From Cricetomys ansorgei (lineage: Eukaryota; Chordata; Mammalia; Rodentia; Nesomyidae), in NCBI GenBank assembly GCA_026225945.1, contig JAMJFZ010001133.1:3802501-3866500 (forward strand): 64,000 bases of DNA, written 5' to 3'. The translations under genes and the position numbers were made by a program. Below the pieces are notes generated by a model. The model made no database searches. It saw only the letters and a list, made by a program, of their open reading frames with translations, and was not told where the DNA came from. Numbering within the stretch: position 1 is the first letter of the stretch; each line of letters begins with the position of its first letter. Shown here piece after piece: positions 1 through 13,007 of this stretch.

Positions 1-3000
1 GTGCCCTGTACTTTCTCGATCTCTCTGTATGCCTTGGTAATTTCCTTTCATAGAATTATCAACCCCAATTCCCGATATCGTTTTTGTGGTTCTGATGTCA
101 TTCATACCCTGATGTTTCGGTCTCATTCGATATTTCCACATAAACCCTACTTTTGGTAGCAGTCTGCGTGAGGGGCAGAAGCACAGCTCTGTGATGCTGT
201 CTTCAGCAGCTTGAGAAATTGTTTTTGAGACCTCTATTCAGACCAAGCCAGGGTTCTTGACTTCGCTGTAGAAAAGTACTTAAAGAGAAAACAGTATGAA
301 GCAGACTTGATATTTATTTCAAGAATTTGAAATAGGTTGAAGCATGAGGGTTAATAGAAAGAGAGACACACAGAGAAATAAAACACAGGCAAGCATGGGT
401 GTGGGCTGACAGAGTCATGTATGTTTCTGGAGAAGCCAGATATACACTTTTGGTGACTCCCAAGTTACATTTTTCAAAGGATTCTCTCAGAACATTACCC
501 CCTCCATTTCTGGCTTTTTGGTAAATGAGATCCTAGGGTGGTTATTGAGGTGACTTTGGTAGGCTCACATCTGATACTGTAAACCTAGTAACAAGGCCTG
601 CACACAGGGATTAAGTCATGCTTTTGCTATGAATGAAGTTTCTTATGTGTTTCCAAAAATTTGAGGGTCTAGATTTGGGAGAGGAAAAAGTCCATACTTG
701 GTTACCTGTTTATACCTTAAAACATGATTCTGGCTAGTTTAACAACATTACCTGAAATCTCTATACAAAAGTAACCCTATCTCTCCAAAGGCAAGTTTAT
801 TAATTGTGCTGGAATTTTTGACTCACATCTTGAAAAAAACTTCAACTAGACTCTAGAGTAAGCTTGTTCTTCTGTTCCCAAGCCCCCTTGGTCATTCTTG
901 TCTTTCTATCTTGCCTTGTTCTCTCTTATATCCTATCCTATCCAAGTCAGTATTAACTTATTACACATTAATTTTAGTATCCTTCCTTAGCATGTCTTAA
1001 ACCCTTTCAAATTCAAACAACTTTTATTTTTTTTAAATGAGAAATTTATGTCAATTTTTACTTGGAATGTTTATTATTCTCTCTTTTTTTACCTTATACT
1101 TTTGAAATAAGCAAGAATCTTTAACAGTACTTCAGATCTAGCTGAATGGTAGCAAAATCATGGCCTTTCATATCTTCTTACATGATTTCTCTTTCATAGT
1201 CCATTGGCATTCTGAGACTAGAGTGCCCTTCTTCCTCAGATCTTTGCTTAGGATGCCTTTCATTCATATGATTCATAATAAATTTGGACAGAGTCAGTTT
1301 GGACAAACTAGGAGACGTTGTGTCCTACTTGAAGAGTATACAGCTCTAAATTCAACAAAGTGAGTTCACCATCATAAATTTATGCTAGACAGAAACATAC
1401 AAAGCAATAGACTAATGCAATGCCATCTGAATCTATTTTAAGTATGTTTAAGCTATTTTATGCCAATTATCCATTTAAAAATATGCCCGTGTTCTTAGGG
1501 AAAGTATAAGTATCTGTGTTATTCAGTTACTGTTACACAAAGTTTGCACCCAGGTTTTTGTGTATACATTATATTGCAGGATAATCTTATGACTTTGGCC
1601 ACAAAGTTTGTATTTCTTTCTTTGCATCTTATTTTCAGGTATTAAAATACGCATTGAATGTGGTTGTCTGAAAAAACTGCCTAAGTACTTATAAGCATTC
1701 TCTTGTGGAAAGATGACAAATAAAGCTGACTATTAACTGGAAGAGAAACTCCACAGGATGCAGCAAAAAGATAAATATAAGAGGTGGTTCCGTGGCAGTA
1801 ATCTGGAAACATAATGGTGTTGGATGTCTAAGCTGATAACCACTGACCCTGGGATGTCTTGACTCAGACTGTCTTTGGGTCTCAGTCCTGGTTGTCAGGG
1901 TGCTGTACCTTAGAACTACTAGTCCATTGGCAGTGCCGATGTCAATTCTTGATCCATTTAAACTAGTGCTATATATTTTCATTATATCACCCCTGGCAGA
2001 TGAAAGAAAAAAGTTCCAGAGAAAAAGATGAAAATGGTTCACACACAGATATTTCAGCTACAATTGTACCTTTGTGTTTAGGGGTATAATGCATGTTCTT
2101 AACACAAATCCCATTTTTCACATAATGTAATATCAACTGCAGTGATGTAGTGATTGGTATTTTAAAAAGTGCTGTGAGAGAAATGCTGTTATTATGAAAA
2201 TCCTATTAGCAAGTCTCAGTGTGCTATACGTGCAGGGCAGATTTATTAACATACCCTCTGTAGTCACTTTGCTGAAAACAGATTTACCAGCTATAAAATA
2301 CTACATAATAATGTCATTAATAAATGCATCTAATTGCAATATATAAAAGTGAAACATTGAATAGCTTGAAATGACCTCTGTGAATGTAGAGATTATTTCA
2401 AGTAGATGTGATGAGGAAGGGATACGCCATGCACCCCATTTTTATGCTCACGTGTCAAGTGAGAGATCCTGTAAGTGCACAGTTGGACTAATGAGAAAAT
2501 GTTGGGTCTTTTATAAAAAGCCGTCAGTAGATGGCAATGTGACTGTTTTATACTGTACTTTTATTTCAGTAGAATTAAAAATCTTGAGAACATTCACATT
2601 TGCTACCTAAATTATTGTACTCCCCCCACACACCAAAATAGGGTTCCAAGAGCCCCTTTAGACAATTCTTTGAATAATCGATAGTTACAAATGAAAAGCC
2701 ATTCCTAGAATTTCCTAAGTCATCAAAGTTGTTTTAATTTTCCAGTGGTCAGAGTTGAATAAAAATATTACAAATGATACCATAAATGACCAGGTAGCAT
2801 AGAGTGTCTCAAGCTACAGCATATTGAGAAAATCCCTAATAGCACTTCACTTAAACATTACAGCCAGCAATGGCCTCTTGGAACCTGATTTATTACTGGG
2901 CCCAGAAAAATGAGCATGCATTGAAGTCAACTTGATATGTTTTTTTCCTTTCATCTTTTCCACATTTTCCAATCAGATGAATCATTTCTACTACCCTTAG

Positions 3001-4129
3001 TGATGTTTTTATAAACATACAACCTGCATGTAATGTGTATACAGTAATATCAAATAAGGTTAAAAGTATGCTTTGCAGTTTGCATATGTTGTAAGTGGCA
3101 TTGAATTCTGGACTCACTGTAGGTTACAAAACCCAAGGAATAGTTATGGAGTCTAGAGAGAAACCCTGGCTGGAGTTTTGGTTCATAGACCATGAAAATT
3201 CTAAGAATGAGAAGAATATAAAAAATCTTATATTTTTTTTATGAAAACTGAGATTTTATTAAAGAGTTATGAGATAAAATGAGGAAGTACTGTTCATTCC
3301 ACTAAGAAGAAAGAACTAATCTTAATGCCAGCTATGGAATGTTTTCTAAATAATCCTCATTAGTGTTTGATTTGTCAGGTGAGGGAAAATACCTTATAAA
3401 CATGTTCAAGTGGCTTTACATGTGTGCTTATACATATTTCTTACTTGATGAGCATTTGAAAGTGTTAGCACACTTTGTCCAGTTAAGCATGGCAAAATGC
3501 AGCAAAATAGGGAAAGTGTTGGGAAACTGCTCATACTAAGATCTTTGAGAAATGACTATGTAACTCAAAAATGCAAAACAATTAAATAGTTTGGATCTCA
3601 AGGACTGGGACTTAAAAGAGATGGTTTTTTTTTTTTCTTCTTCTTCTTCTAATAACTCCTTAGGAAAAAGTCTTCTTTAATGTAGTCATGATGAAAATCC
3701 ATAAATCACAAATGATCTTTGGTTTTTGTATTTAAATATCTAGTAAACCAAATATAATGTTGACACTGAAAGCAAATACAGAATTTCTTATAGAGATAAA
3801 CTCAAATTTACACATATTCATCAATGAAAGGAACAAAGTAACATCGTTGTGGAATATTGATTATATATTTAAAATCAATAGTTCTTTTTCAATAATAGAT
3901 TTTAGATAATTCTCAATTGTTTATTATAAGGATAAACACTGCAAAAAATAAGAGACTTGGTTTTTCTCCTTAAAAATGTAAGAGGAAACTTGTTTTCCCT
4001 CCATTGTCTCAAAGCATTTTATCACAGAAAATCTGTAATTATGAGTATATTTTACATTTTTAAAATGTGTTTATAACATTTTGTAGAAAAAAATAGGCAT
4101 TTGTGAGTTGATCTTTCACCGCACTGATC
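1..4129. other. Unassigned AT-rich sequence, no gene seen
   Basis: No open frame here has recognisable protein similarity, and no convincing SINE or L1 is visible. The longest frame (minus strand, 1689-2042, 117 codons) has no domain, and its middle reads more like old repeat-derived DNA than an exon. A short TTC run lies near 3637-3650. Probably old single-copy DNA with decayed repeats that I cannot name. Confidence 0.5.
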
Positions 4130-5192
4130 CCTCAGGGAATTGGGGTAAGGCTTGTAGATGGACACCAGGTCAAATTCTCTACATTGATGATAAATGTAAG
4201 TCTTCAGCAATAGAGTTTCATCTTCCAGTTATGAAGGGTTACCAACAGACTTGGCATTAGCCTGTGATGGTTTGGAAAGAAAGTCGATGTAAACAATTTG
4301 GCCAACTACTCAATATCTAGCTCACTCCTGGCAATGGCAGTTTTACTAGGTGGCATAAATATCTAATTGGGGCATTGATAGCTTTCATGTCTGGAAGGTC
4401 TTTGTACATTATCAGAGGAGAAGTGTAATCATCAGTTATCACCCAGCTCCAAACCCTGTGACCTACAACAGTAACCTAACTAAAAGATACACTGGTGCAA
4501 TAGTGGCAAAAATGGTATGGGAGTAGCCATCCACTTTTCTTATCAGAAAATCTTCTTGAAGTAGATGGTAATTAGCACAGAATCATTCAACTGTACAATA
4601 TGCAGAGAATGAGAGACTCAGAAGCAATCAGCCCTGAATGTTGAGTCTTTATCAAGTCCTTCCTGTCAAGGTGCAAGGATCTATGTGGAAGAGGAGGAAG
4701 AAAAAGTGAGCCAGATGTAGTCAATGACTCCAAGGAAACAGCATCTTCCAAATACAATAGTTTGGATATGCATGTGAATCCACATGACCTGTGCAAGTTC
4801 ATACCAGACAAAATCCAAATGTGGAGAAGGGAAAATGAATACTAATCTCACCCTAAAATAAGAATCTATTTTCAACTGATACTTGCTGGGAAAGGGAAAT
4901 GAGTTTTATCCAGTGGAGTGGCACCATACTCCAGAGCAGATTCTATGTCCAGAGTAGTTGGCTAACACAAACAGACTCCATGGTGGAATTTTATTGTTGT
5001 TGTTTTGTTTTGTTTTATGTGTGTTATTTCATTTTGCTATTTTTGTCTTCTTTGTTTTTGAGAGGGAAGAATAACATAAAATTAGGTGGGTAGGGAGGTT
5101 TGGAGGATCTGGGAGGAACTGGGAGAAGGGAAAGAATATGGTTGAGATATGATATGCAGAATTTTTTTTCTAAATAAAATATAATTCATTCA
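4130..5192 (+). mobile_element. L1 3' UTR fragment (Lx-like)
   Basis: The text follows an old rodent L1 3' UTR. Visible landmarks are the 'acactggtgcaatagtggc' block near 4490, the 'atgcagagaatgagaga' block near 4600, the 'atcaagtccttcctgtc' block near 4650, and a terminal purine-rich 'ggaggatctgggaggaactgggag' type end near 5103-5130, followed by an AATAAA-containing end. No ORF2 coding remains, so this is a 5'-truncated copy. The left edge is uncertain because its divergence is high. The frames over this stretch are chance. Confidence 0.7.
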
Positions 5193-5929
5193 AGAAATTG
5201 GAAGCAGTTCTTTGAAACAAGAACTCCAAAGACAGTATAACTGTGAAGATAATTTCCCCAGTCATCACCATATTCCCAACCACAAAACTTTCTATCCAAA
5301 GATGTTAAACTTGTTTTTGCTGCTTTTTAAAAAAAAAAAGTCTATTCCAGTAGCTCAAGTGGTCATTATAATAGCTAAGTGATGATAGGAATGTACATGT
5401 CCCAAATGGAATTTTTAAGTACTTTTATTTGAGGACCAGTTCTTAATCATACAAAGATGGATGCCCGGGTGCCCGGGTTGTGTCTTTTTGGATACACAAA
5501 GCATGGAATTTCTTTTGGTGTTTGTAATCTCTAACAAGGTAGCTAGCGATGCTTATTACATTCTGATGTAATGTTTATTCAATAATAAGAGTTATCTTTC
5601 TGCTATATCCTGTGTAGAGGATATGAGTAGGGGGTAAGATTCTGTTTTAATTATATTTACCCAACAGGATTTGGATCTAATTTTCCTGGCTTGAATTTTC
5701 TTCCTATTAACTGAATTAAAGCTGAACCATTGCCCTGAGCAAGAAGAATCTGACACTATGATGCCAATTCCTGTTGAAGATGGTTGCAATTTATCATGCT
5801 CTTTCATTCTTCATTAAAGGTTATTATACTTCCTTTTTATCATGCCTCTTGTTTGCAAATAGAGCAAGGGAGTGAGTCTGAAAAATGTAAGGTATCAGGT
5901 GAATGTATTAATTTTACTTAATTTTAAAT
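5193..5929. other. Unassigned stretch
   Basis: No gene or named repeat is recognised. There is a 10-A run near 5330, and the 9-base word GCCCGGGTG is partly duplicated at about 5463-5480. The 71-codon minus-strand frame at 5592-5807 has no family resemblance. Confidence 0.45.
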
Positions 5930-6040
5930 TTTTTTGTGAATTTCATACATGGATACTATGGTTACATCCTTTTCACAACTCCCTATATCTACCCATGCCC
6001 TCTCAAAATTCATGACTACTTCATTTTAAAAATAAGATAT
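5930..6040 (-). mobile_element. L1 3'-end fragment, antisense
   Basis: The start, 'gtgaatttcatacatgg', is the reverse complement of the standard rodent L1 3' terminus (ACATTGTATGAAATTC type). It runs into the pyrimidine-rich antisense 3' UTR with CTCCCTATATCTACCC. Only about 110 bases survive. Compare the longer antisense copies at 37955 and 55905. Confidence 0.5.
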
Positions 6041-6118
6041 TAACTCTTTCCATGAACTGCATTTTCAAAACTGCCTGAAATTTTAAGTGAAATTCTCTAG
6101 TTAATAAAAATAATGTTA

Positions 6119-6345
6119 TTAATGCTAGAGAGATAGCTCAGTGGTTAAAAGCACTTGCTGCTTTTTGCACAGGACCTAATTCAGTAACTATCACTTACAT
6201 TGGTAACTCACAACCATCTCACTCCAGTTCTGGGAGATCTAACATTTTTTCCTGGTCTCTGAGGGTACCAGAAATGCATATAGTCCACATACATACATCC
6301 ATGTATATATACTTGTTTACATAAAATAAAATAAATGAATCTTTT
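6119..6345 (+). mobile_element. B2 SINE
   Basis: It opens with the tRNA-derived B2 head 'gctagagagatagctcagtggtt', which includes the A-box region, and continues with a 'gcacttgctgct...aggacctaattcag' B-box region. The B2 body with 'aactcacaaccatctcactccagttctgggagatct' follows. It ends in an A-rich AAATAAAATAAAT tail near 6325-6337. B2 elements are Pol III-derived retroposons mobilised by L1. Several substitutions from consensus suggest it is not young. Confidence 0.85.
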
Positions 6346-7946
6346 ATCAGTCAGTAAATTTAGTTGTCCACATATGTTTCTAAAAAATGTCAAAAGAAAA
6401 TCAAAAAATATAAAACTAGTAAAACACTAGAATTCTATCTTTCCACTGTAAAGAGTCTTTTTTTTAATCATCAAATTAGCTACTGAGATGTATATATTTT
6501 AAAGTATCCTTTCTTAAAATATTCTTGAAGTTGTTATTAAATTAATCATTCCATTAGACAATTCTCTATATCACATGTATAAGTAGGTAAGAAAACCTTT
6601 CCTATGAAATGAAACTTCAATAATTATTTAAAATCAAATAATTGAATAAAAAAGTTGTAAATTTTCTTGGTGATCAGTTAAAATACAAAAATACGTGTTG
6701 TCTTTCTCAATGGCAATATTTCTAGCTTTTAAAACAGAGATTATTTTTATTACTATTTTACATCTAGATTCTAGAAAAGTCATAAAATATTCATGATATT
6801 ATTCTATATTTTTTATTTTTCTATGCTTTTGTTATAAAACACTATATAGAGACATTAAACAAAGTCTACTAAGCTTTTGAAAAGAATTTGACAACCATTC
6901 TTAAAGCATGGACTTGGCTTTTCAAAATGAGGCCCTCTGACTATCTGAATTTTATAGATTAAAGACCTCCTAGATTGAATAATTCTCAAAGGCAATTTTC
7001 TTTGGATATCAATAATATGGCAGACTAGACTAAGGCCTCAAACTCATAAAGTCATCAATGTGTTTTCAAGAGACATATTCAAAAGAAATCTGAAAATAAG
7101 GGAAGAGACAAGTTGAGTTGAATATCTTTTGCTTTCCTTGTTTCAAGAACAATATAAAGGAAATTTTCTAACTAATTATTTTTTTCTAGAAAGTTCTCTC
7201 ATGAATCAACTATGAAATTCACTAATTTTAGATGACAAAGATTTTATCTATGATATAGGCCACGTATTTTTTATGCATGTTCTCAAACTTTGTGAATACT
7301 TACAGAGTTCTTATCATTACACTAGGAAGTATTTGGATGTAAATTAAAGCACAGGTTGAACTACTGAAAGTAAAAGCATCTCAAATCTCCACGTTTCCTT
7401 TCATGTAGTTATTCAGATTTTTAGAAATAGCTATTATATCATGCTGAGGAATTAATATCCAAAGGTTAAACTGAATCAATGTCCTACAGAGTTGGAACCA
7501 TCCTAAAAATCATTAAGTTTGTTTCGTCTTTCAATCATAACTACATTCCTTCAGACATACAAAAAAAAAATCACAAGAGAATTTGGAGGATAATTGTGTA
7601 TTTTAATATGGAATGGTTTGGAATCTAAAGAAATTGATCATACAAAAAAATCTGTTACTTAAGAAAATATTTTAAGTGGTGACACATGTCTTTTATTCCA
7701 GAACCAACAGGAATAAATGAAAGGCAATGATTTGCTGCTCCACAAATCTACTCATGGCACATAGTTCATCACTGAGCAGTAGGACATCCAAAGCCCATCA
7801 TACACACCTAACTATTGGCTGACCTAGTCTTGTGCAGACAGGTAAGACTCATGGTTACAATGGATGTGTTTGCCCAGAAGACATTTCACAGCTCTTCTCC
7901 CTATTTTGCAACTCGTACATTCTTTATGTTTAATCACCAATGAGAG
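6346..7946. other. Unassigned AT-rich stretch
   Basis: Very AT-rich DNA with many TAAAAT-type words and no recognisable gene. I could not identify a repeat with confidence. The 91-codon minus-strand frame at 7824-8099 runs into the LTR that follows and is coincidental. Confidence 0.45.
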
Positions 7947-8297
7947 TGTGGTGGCTTGAAGAAGAATGACCTTCATAGGCTCATATGTTTGAATACTGTG
8001 ACCCAATTGGTGTAACTGTTGGGGAAGTATTAGGAAGCATGGCCTTGTTCTAGGAGATGTGTCACTGGGGTTGGGCTTCAAAAGTTTCAAAAGTCTCACT
8101 CTACTCCCAGTTTCTCTTTCTCACTCTCTCTACCTTTTATGGTCATAGATCAAGATGTGAACTCTCAGCTGTTCCTTTGCTCTCTCATCATGGACTATAT
8201 AGCCTCTGAACCTGCAAGCCAAACTAAACACTTCACTTCATTTTATAAGTTGCCTTTGTTGATGTTTTATCATAGCAATAGAAAAGTAACTAAAGCA
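7947..8297 (+). mobile_element. MaLR-type solo LTR (MT/MTE-like)
   Basis: It runs from TGTGGTGGCTTGAAG to TAACTAAAGCA, so it has TG...CA ends. The body reads as the common rodent LTR with 'cataggctcatatgtttgaat', 'gtgtcactggggttgggctt', 'tcagctgttcctttgctc', and an end of 'atcatagcaatagaaaagtaac'. No internal sequence or second LTR adjoins it, so a solo LTR is likely. No clean 5-bp target duplication was seen. The exact subfamily name is uncertain. Confidence 0.65.
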
Positions 8298-8393
8298 AAA
8301 AGAGTGATATAAATGTCTTTTATTACAACTGAGCATGCATTTAACATTATTTTCAGAACTGTGTGCCCTAATGAATCTCTGCATTCAGTACTG

Positions 8394-8438
8394 TACACAC
8401 ACACCTATCCACACCCACACACATCCACACCCCCCACA
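8394..8438 (+). repeat. Imperfect CA-rich repeat
   Basis: CA-dinucleotide-rich tract with CCA and CCCC interruptions. It looks like a degraded microsatellite. Confidence 0.75.
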
Positions 8439-8827
8439 GCTCTCCTGAGTAAGGCCTAGAGTAGCAGTTGTCTATGAACATAAATATAAGTCATTAGAAG
8501 GCAGTTTGATGCCGTGTCAATTTAAATACACAGCAGTATTCAGTTACATTCCAGGGCTTATGTATTTTCTACCATGAATTATTATTATTATTTTTTTTAA
8601 TCAGACATGTATTTGAATCCTGTGAATTGGGCCTCAAGCCCAAACATTTTCTGGTTGGTCACCCCAATTACAGTATTACCAGTATTGTACAAGTGGGCAT
8701 ATCTTGTCTAATAGGATGATCCAATAGACCATAGGATTCATAGCTGGGTTAGACATTGATGCTTTTTCTTTTTCTTTTTATATTTGATTTGTTCCTTTAA
8801 AAATAAAATTTTCAAGCCTATTCTTAT

Positions 8828-8995
8828 TTTTAATATTTTCTACTTTTTAATTTTTGAGATTATAATATAACATTTCTCCCTTTCCTCCTCCCCACCATAT
8901 TCTTATATATAACCCTACTGTTCTTCACATTTATGGCCTCTTTTTTCAGTAATTATTATTGCATGCATCCATTCTTTTTCTTTCCAATAGCCTGC
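8828..8995 (-). mobile_element. L1 3' UTR fragment, antisense
   Basis: It reads 'tttttgagattataatataacatttctccc', then pyrimidine-rich CTTTCCTCCTCCCCACC and 'catttatggcctctttttt'. This is the antisense order seen in old rodent L1 3' UTRs. It is short and diverged, with edges good to perhaps 20 bases. Confidence 0.5.
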
Positions 8996-9281
8996 ATCGA
9001 ACTTCCTGGGACTATGAAATTAGCTGACATGAAGGAAACTTGCAGTTCAGTTCTAACTTGATTTCTCTGTATCTTGCAGTCTAGCCATGTGGTGTCACAA
9101 GCAGTAGAGTCCTATCATCTAGATATAGTGGGCAATCAAAAGGAATGGAAATAATATGAATTGTCTTGGGAGTTTCTGAGACTTATAAGAAGATATCCCT
9201 GGCACTGTGGCACTGTTTTTTTTTAAATACCTGTATCTTCTGGGAGAAGATTTTCTAGTCTTCCAGGGAATTTTCTTCACA

Positions 9282-9282
<1 letters not shown>

Positions 9283-9319
<37 letters not shown>

Positions 9320-9369
9320 TACACATATACCACCACCATCACCACCACCACCACCACCACCATCATCAC
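9283..9369 (+). repeat. Compound microsatellite (AC)n then (CAC/CAT)n
   Basis: About 33 bases of pure AC are followed after a short spacer by CAC triplets with CAT variants at 9331-9369. In one frame this gives a Thr-His run then a Pro run, and in the opposite strand a Cys-Val run. These are translation artefacts of the repeat, not proteins. Confidence 0.95.
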
Positions 9370-9754
9370 ATTTAATCTGGCTACAAGATGGTATGCTTTA
9401 AGAAGACTTTTTCTTACCTCTCCATTTTGGTGAACCCTTCCTCTCCCTCACTTCTCTATTTGCCACACCTCATAGCTACTTAAACTTTTTCACTCTATAT
9501 CCCCTGGCTCATTTTTTACATTACATACCTCTCTCCCTTAAGGAATGCCCCACAGAGTTTCTTTTTTTTTCTAGTTTTCTGGCTGCTATAGGACTATATA
9601 TTCAGCACCAAGATGAATATATGAAATATAAATTTGAAAATAGGACCCCTAAGATGAGATTTTTAAATATCTCTGTCCCAAAGTTGCATGTTCTAAAATT
9701 ATTTGTGATGATCAATGTGCTATGGGTGTCATCTAGAGAAATAAAATGTTATTA

Positions 9755-9890
9755 CTGTACAGTGCATTAATCATCTCATTTAATAACCTCCTAGCAGTAT
9801 TAAAAACCTGGTAGATATGAAATGAAATACACTGATTTAAATCACACAGCTAATAAATGACTAATGGAAGGAATGAAGCAAAACCGTGTT
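9755..9890 (-). mobile_element. MIR SINE, antisense
   Basis: It resembles antisense MIR: 'gcattaatcatctcatttaataacctcc' matches the MIR end, followed after the core by 'aaatcacacagctaataaatgac', the antisense form of the MIR 'ctagctgtgtgactt' block. MIR is an ancient mammal-wide tRNA-derived SINE. Divergence is high, as expected. Confidence 0.6.
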
Positions 9891-9979
9891 TATTATCCTC
9901 ACATCCTATAAGTGAAAATATAAATGAATGTCTCTGAGGTGTTGCTAAGGAGTGCTAGATGACACATGCCCAGCTCAAC

Positions 9980-10300
9980 ATTCCCAAAGCACAATGTACT
10001 TCATGGTATCCAATTCCTAGGCCATCTTCATTGTATTCCTCCTTACTTGGAAATGCCATCACTGACTGGGTACTCATTTTGCACCTTTAATGTTGCTTCT
10101 TGTCTGTTTTCTGTCTTTGGATCCATCTTCATTATTAATTCATTATTAATATTATTTCCAGTCTCTTTACTTCTTTGCATTCTAGTTTGATATTTGTTAC
10201 CTTACAGTATAGCTAACTAGCTTATTATCTATAAGTGCTATAGTGTAGGAGCTAACTGTAAAGATCTCTATTTGTATTCTCCACTGTAGCCTCACAATTT
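9980..10300 (+). mobile_element. Possible L2 fragment
   Basis: The order 'ccttacttggaaatgcc' then 'taggagctaactgtaaagatctctatttgtattctccactgtagcct' loosely follows the L2 3' end ('gagctccttgagggcaggga...gtattcccagc'). This is a weak similarity call. Confidence 0.25.
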
Positions 10301-11505
10301 CCACCCTCCCATTGCTCCTGTAAATAGCAACATTCTGGCAATGGACTCTTCTTTACAAAACAAATAGCCATTAAAATCCAACTAAGAGCATGTCAGTATC
10401 ATGAGACATTCAAGGTTAGTGGGGCATAATTTCTCTTCTTGTCAGAAATATTGTTTTCATATCTCCAGTCACTGGACCATCTACCTTATTCAGCACCCAT
10501 ATAATTAAGTAACTCTTCAGGCCAAATGCCTTGAATAATTTTGTAACAGACAGAAAATTCTATCTTTATATCCATGAGTTGCTCACATAAGAAAGAGAAG
10601 CTGTTTATACTGTCTCATTCTCACACCCCTGGCTGACCATAGGAAATCATGACAATAAATTGAAATGACCCAGGAAATTAAATATCTGCATTACCCAGTA
10701 GTTATTAGATTCAACAAAGTTTGTATACTACTTGTTTGTGTATGAAATATATTTTAAACTAAAAACATTGAAGCAGAGAGTAAAACATTGGTTTTTGTGG
10801 GGGACAGAGAGGGAAAATGATAAGATCTTGAAGACTAAAAGGTGAAACTTTAAAGTATGAAAATGAATACATCTGGAGATGTAGTGTACTTCACTGTGTT
10901 TGTGTAGCTAAAAGTTTGTCAAACAGCATCATAATGTTCATAGTATATACATTATATGCATATAATAAAAATATAATAAAAAGAAAAAAACCAATATTTT
11001 TCTTTATGAACATCATAGTCCTATCCCTAGATTTAATTTTTCCATTGTTAACGTGTATGTACATGCACGTGAGCATGTTTGCTTTGTGTTAAAACCTAAC
11101 AGAAAGATGAGTCTGTAGGTCTACTGCTTCTGCAAATAGAGAAAATTCAAAGAGGTTTATTCTTGAAGAACTCAAGTTGAATAACTACTAATACATACAC
11201 TCTTGCTTATAGATGAGCATGGATTATACCCACTCAATGAATTTATATAAAGCAATTTGAAGAGTGGACATGGATGAATGTTGAAAGTACAGACTGTTCC
11301 ATATATTCACATTTATAGTTAACAGGACTGAAAACAGATGTTTCCAAAGACAGATCCGCTATAAAGATGTCTTTTTTACTGTTTTAATTATCCCATGTAA
11401 ACTCCTTTTTCATTAACTGTCCATATTTCAAGGTTCTTTATGTCAGTCATTCAATAAAAACTTTGTAGTAACACCGTTCTTGGGATTTCACACTTTGGGG
11501 ATTAA
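10301..11505. other. Unassigned stretch
   Basis: No gene, SINE or L1 is recognised. It is AT-rich single-copy-looking DNA, with short frames that have no sequence character. Confidence 0.45.
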
Positions 11506-11882
11506 TGTGGGTAGTAGTTAACATTAATTGTCAACTTGGCAGACGTTTAGAATGGACTTGGAAGGGTCTTTGACCATGCCTGTGAGGGGTTGTCTGGATC
11601 ACATTGATGGAGGTCTGATGTAAGTTACACAATTCCCTTTGTCAAAAACTCCTGGATTACATCAAATGGAAAAGCTGGCCGAGTACTAGAATACATGTAA
11701 TTATTGAATCCCCATTGTTTCCTGATTGTGAATGCAATGTGGACAGCTGCTTCAAGCTCCTGCTTGTCTTGACTGCCCCATCACAGTGGATTATACCTAG
11801 AACTGTGAGTTAGTAGAAGCTCTTTATTTAATTGCTTTTGTTAGACTATTTTACAACAGCAACAGGGAAAGAAAATAAGATA
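11506..11882 (+). mobile_element. MaLR-type solo LTR (rodent)
   Basis: It starts TGTGGGTAGTAG and contains 'attaattgtcaacttggcag', the typical opening of rodent MaLR LTRs. It then has 'gattgtgaatgcaatgtgga', 'cagctgcttcaagctcctgc', 'ccccatcacagtggattata', and an end of 'acaacagcaacagggaaagaaaataaga'. This is the order of a common rodent LTR ending in 'aaactaagaca'. No internal region or partner LTR lies alongside. No clear target duplication was seen. Confidence 0.6.
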
Positions 11883-12810
11883 ATGATCAAAGGCAAAGTC
11901 TGAGACTGCAAGGACAATGCTTTCCTCTTGTGCTATGGAAGAGAAAAAAAATGGTATTTTTGAATTATGTGGATTGTTTTCAGACATCCATGTCCCCATC
12001 TTGTCTGTGTTTCTGAATTTAGACCATGTTTATGGGTTCCAGTTTGAGAAAAATTCTGAGAACATAAATGTTTATAATTTGATATTATTTATTAGAAATA
12101 CTTATAGCTACAAAGAATAGTATTATCAAAAACTAAAAATAAAAACCAAATTAGCAAAATACCACAACTGTCAATAACAGCATTTCCATATTTCACCCAA
12201 ACTGAAAAATAGGTAAAAAAAAATTATAAGCATAAAAATATATAAACAGAAAATATAAATTTTGTCTGTCTAGGAAAATGAGGAGGGTTAATTAACACCT
12301 GTAAATGTAGCCTCTGCCTTCAAGCACTGTGGCTTTCTAGTCTCCTTGACTCTTACAGCTGTAGAAGAGGCATTAATCACCACCAAGATTTTAAAGTCTC
12401 CTAGCAAATAGGAGGCAGAGAAATTATTAAATTATTTTCTATGCATAAGTCACTGTGAAAGCACATTTTATGCCCTGGTCAGGTCCTATTATTTTATCTT
12501 CATGTCTACCCTTACTTGAGTTTCCAGCAAGCAAGTTAAATCAAATAACTTAATTTAGTTGTATGAATTCGCTCTATATACAAACATTACTTTGTAAATT
12601 CAAACAATTACACTAACCATTATGGGTCTTGTTAAAGTTTAAAGAATTCGTAAGCCTGAATAGATTCAATTAAATTTTCTTCCAAGATGAGACTCTGGTA
12701 GTGACAATATGAGTACGAGATGACAGAGTATATCAGGAGGATTGGATGGGAAATACTATTGTTGTAGATCTTCAACAGTGTTGGTTTCATGGCACACAAA
12801 CAAACACACT

Positions 12811-12812
<2 letters not shown>
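11883..12812. other. Unassigned stretch
   Basis: No gene or confidently named repeat. It includes AT-rich DNA and ordinary-looking sequence around 12290-12520. Confidence 0.4.

Positions 12813-12849
<37 letters not shown>
12813..12849 (+). repeat. (CA)n microsatellite
   Basis: Nearly pure CA dinucleotide run ending in CACG. Confidence 0.97.
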
Positions 12850-12853
<4 letters not shown>

Positions 12854-13007
12854 TTTCACTTTTAAATATAAGTTCAAAATGTAGAAGAAAATGTAGTTTC
12901 TGACATTCTGAGACTGGCTTATTTATTTATTTATTTTTACATAATACTTTCTCAGTTCCACTCATCTCTCTGAGAATGTTATGACTGATATTTCTTTAAA
13001 TGTTTGT

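Noticed and set aside
4855..4885. Apparent L1 3' terminus 'aataagaatctattttcaactg' inside the 4130-5192 fragment
   Set aside because: Recognisable L1 3' UTR continues for another 300 bases to a better purine-rich terminus, so the early match is probably part of the UTR or a local rearrangement.
6119..6200. tRNA-like A-box/B-box sequences in SINE heads
   Set aside because: These belong to B2/B3/B4/ID/MIR SINEs with SINE bodies and A-rich tails. None has an intact tRNA cloverleaf, so no tRNA gene is called.
9207..9401. Thr-His / Pro-rich and Cys-Val-rich frames
   Set aside because: Direct translation of the (AC)n and (CAC)n microsatellite. The same holds for frames at 36802-37192, 45787-45981, 18450-18680 and 47171-47404.
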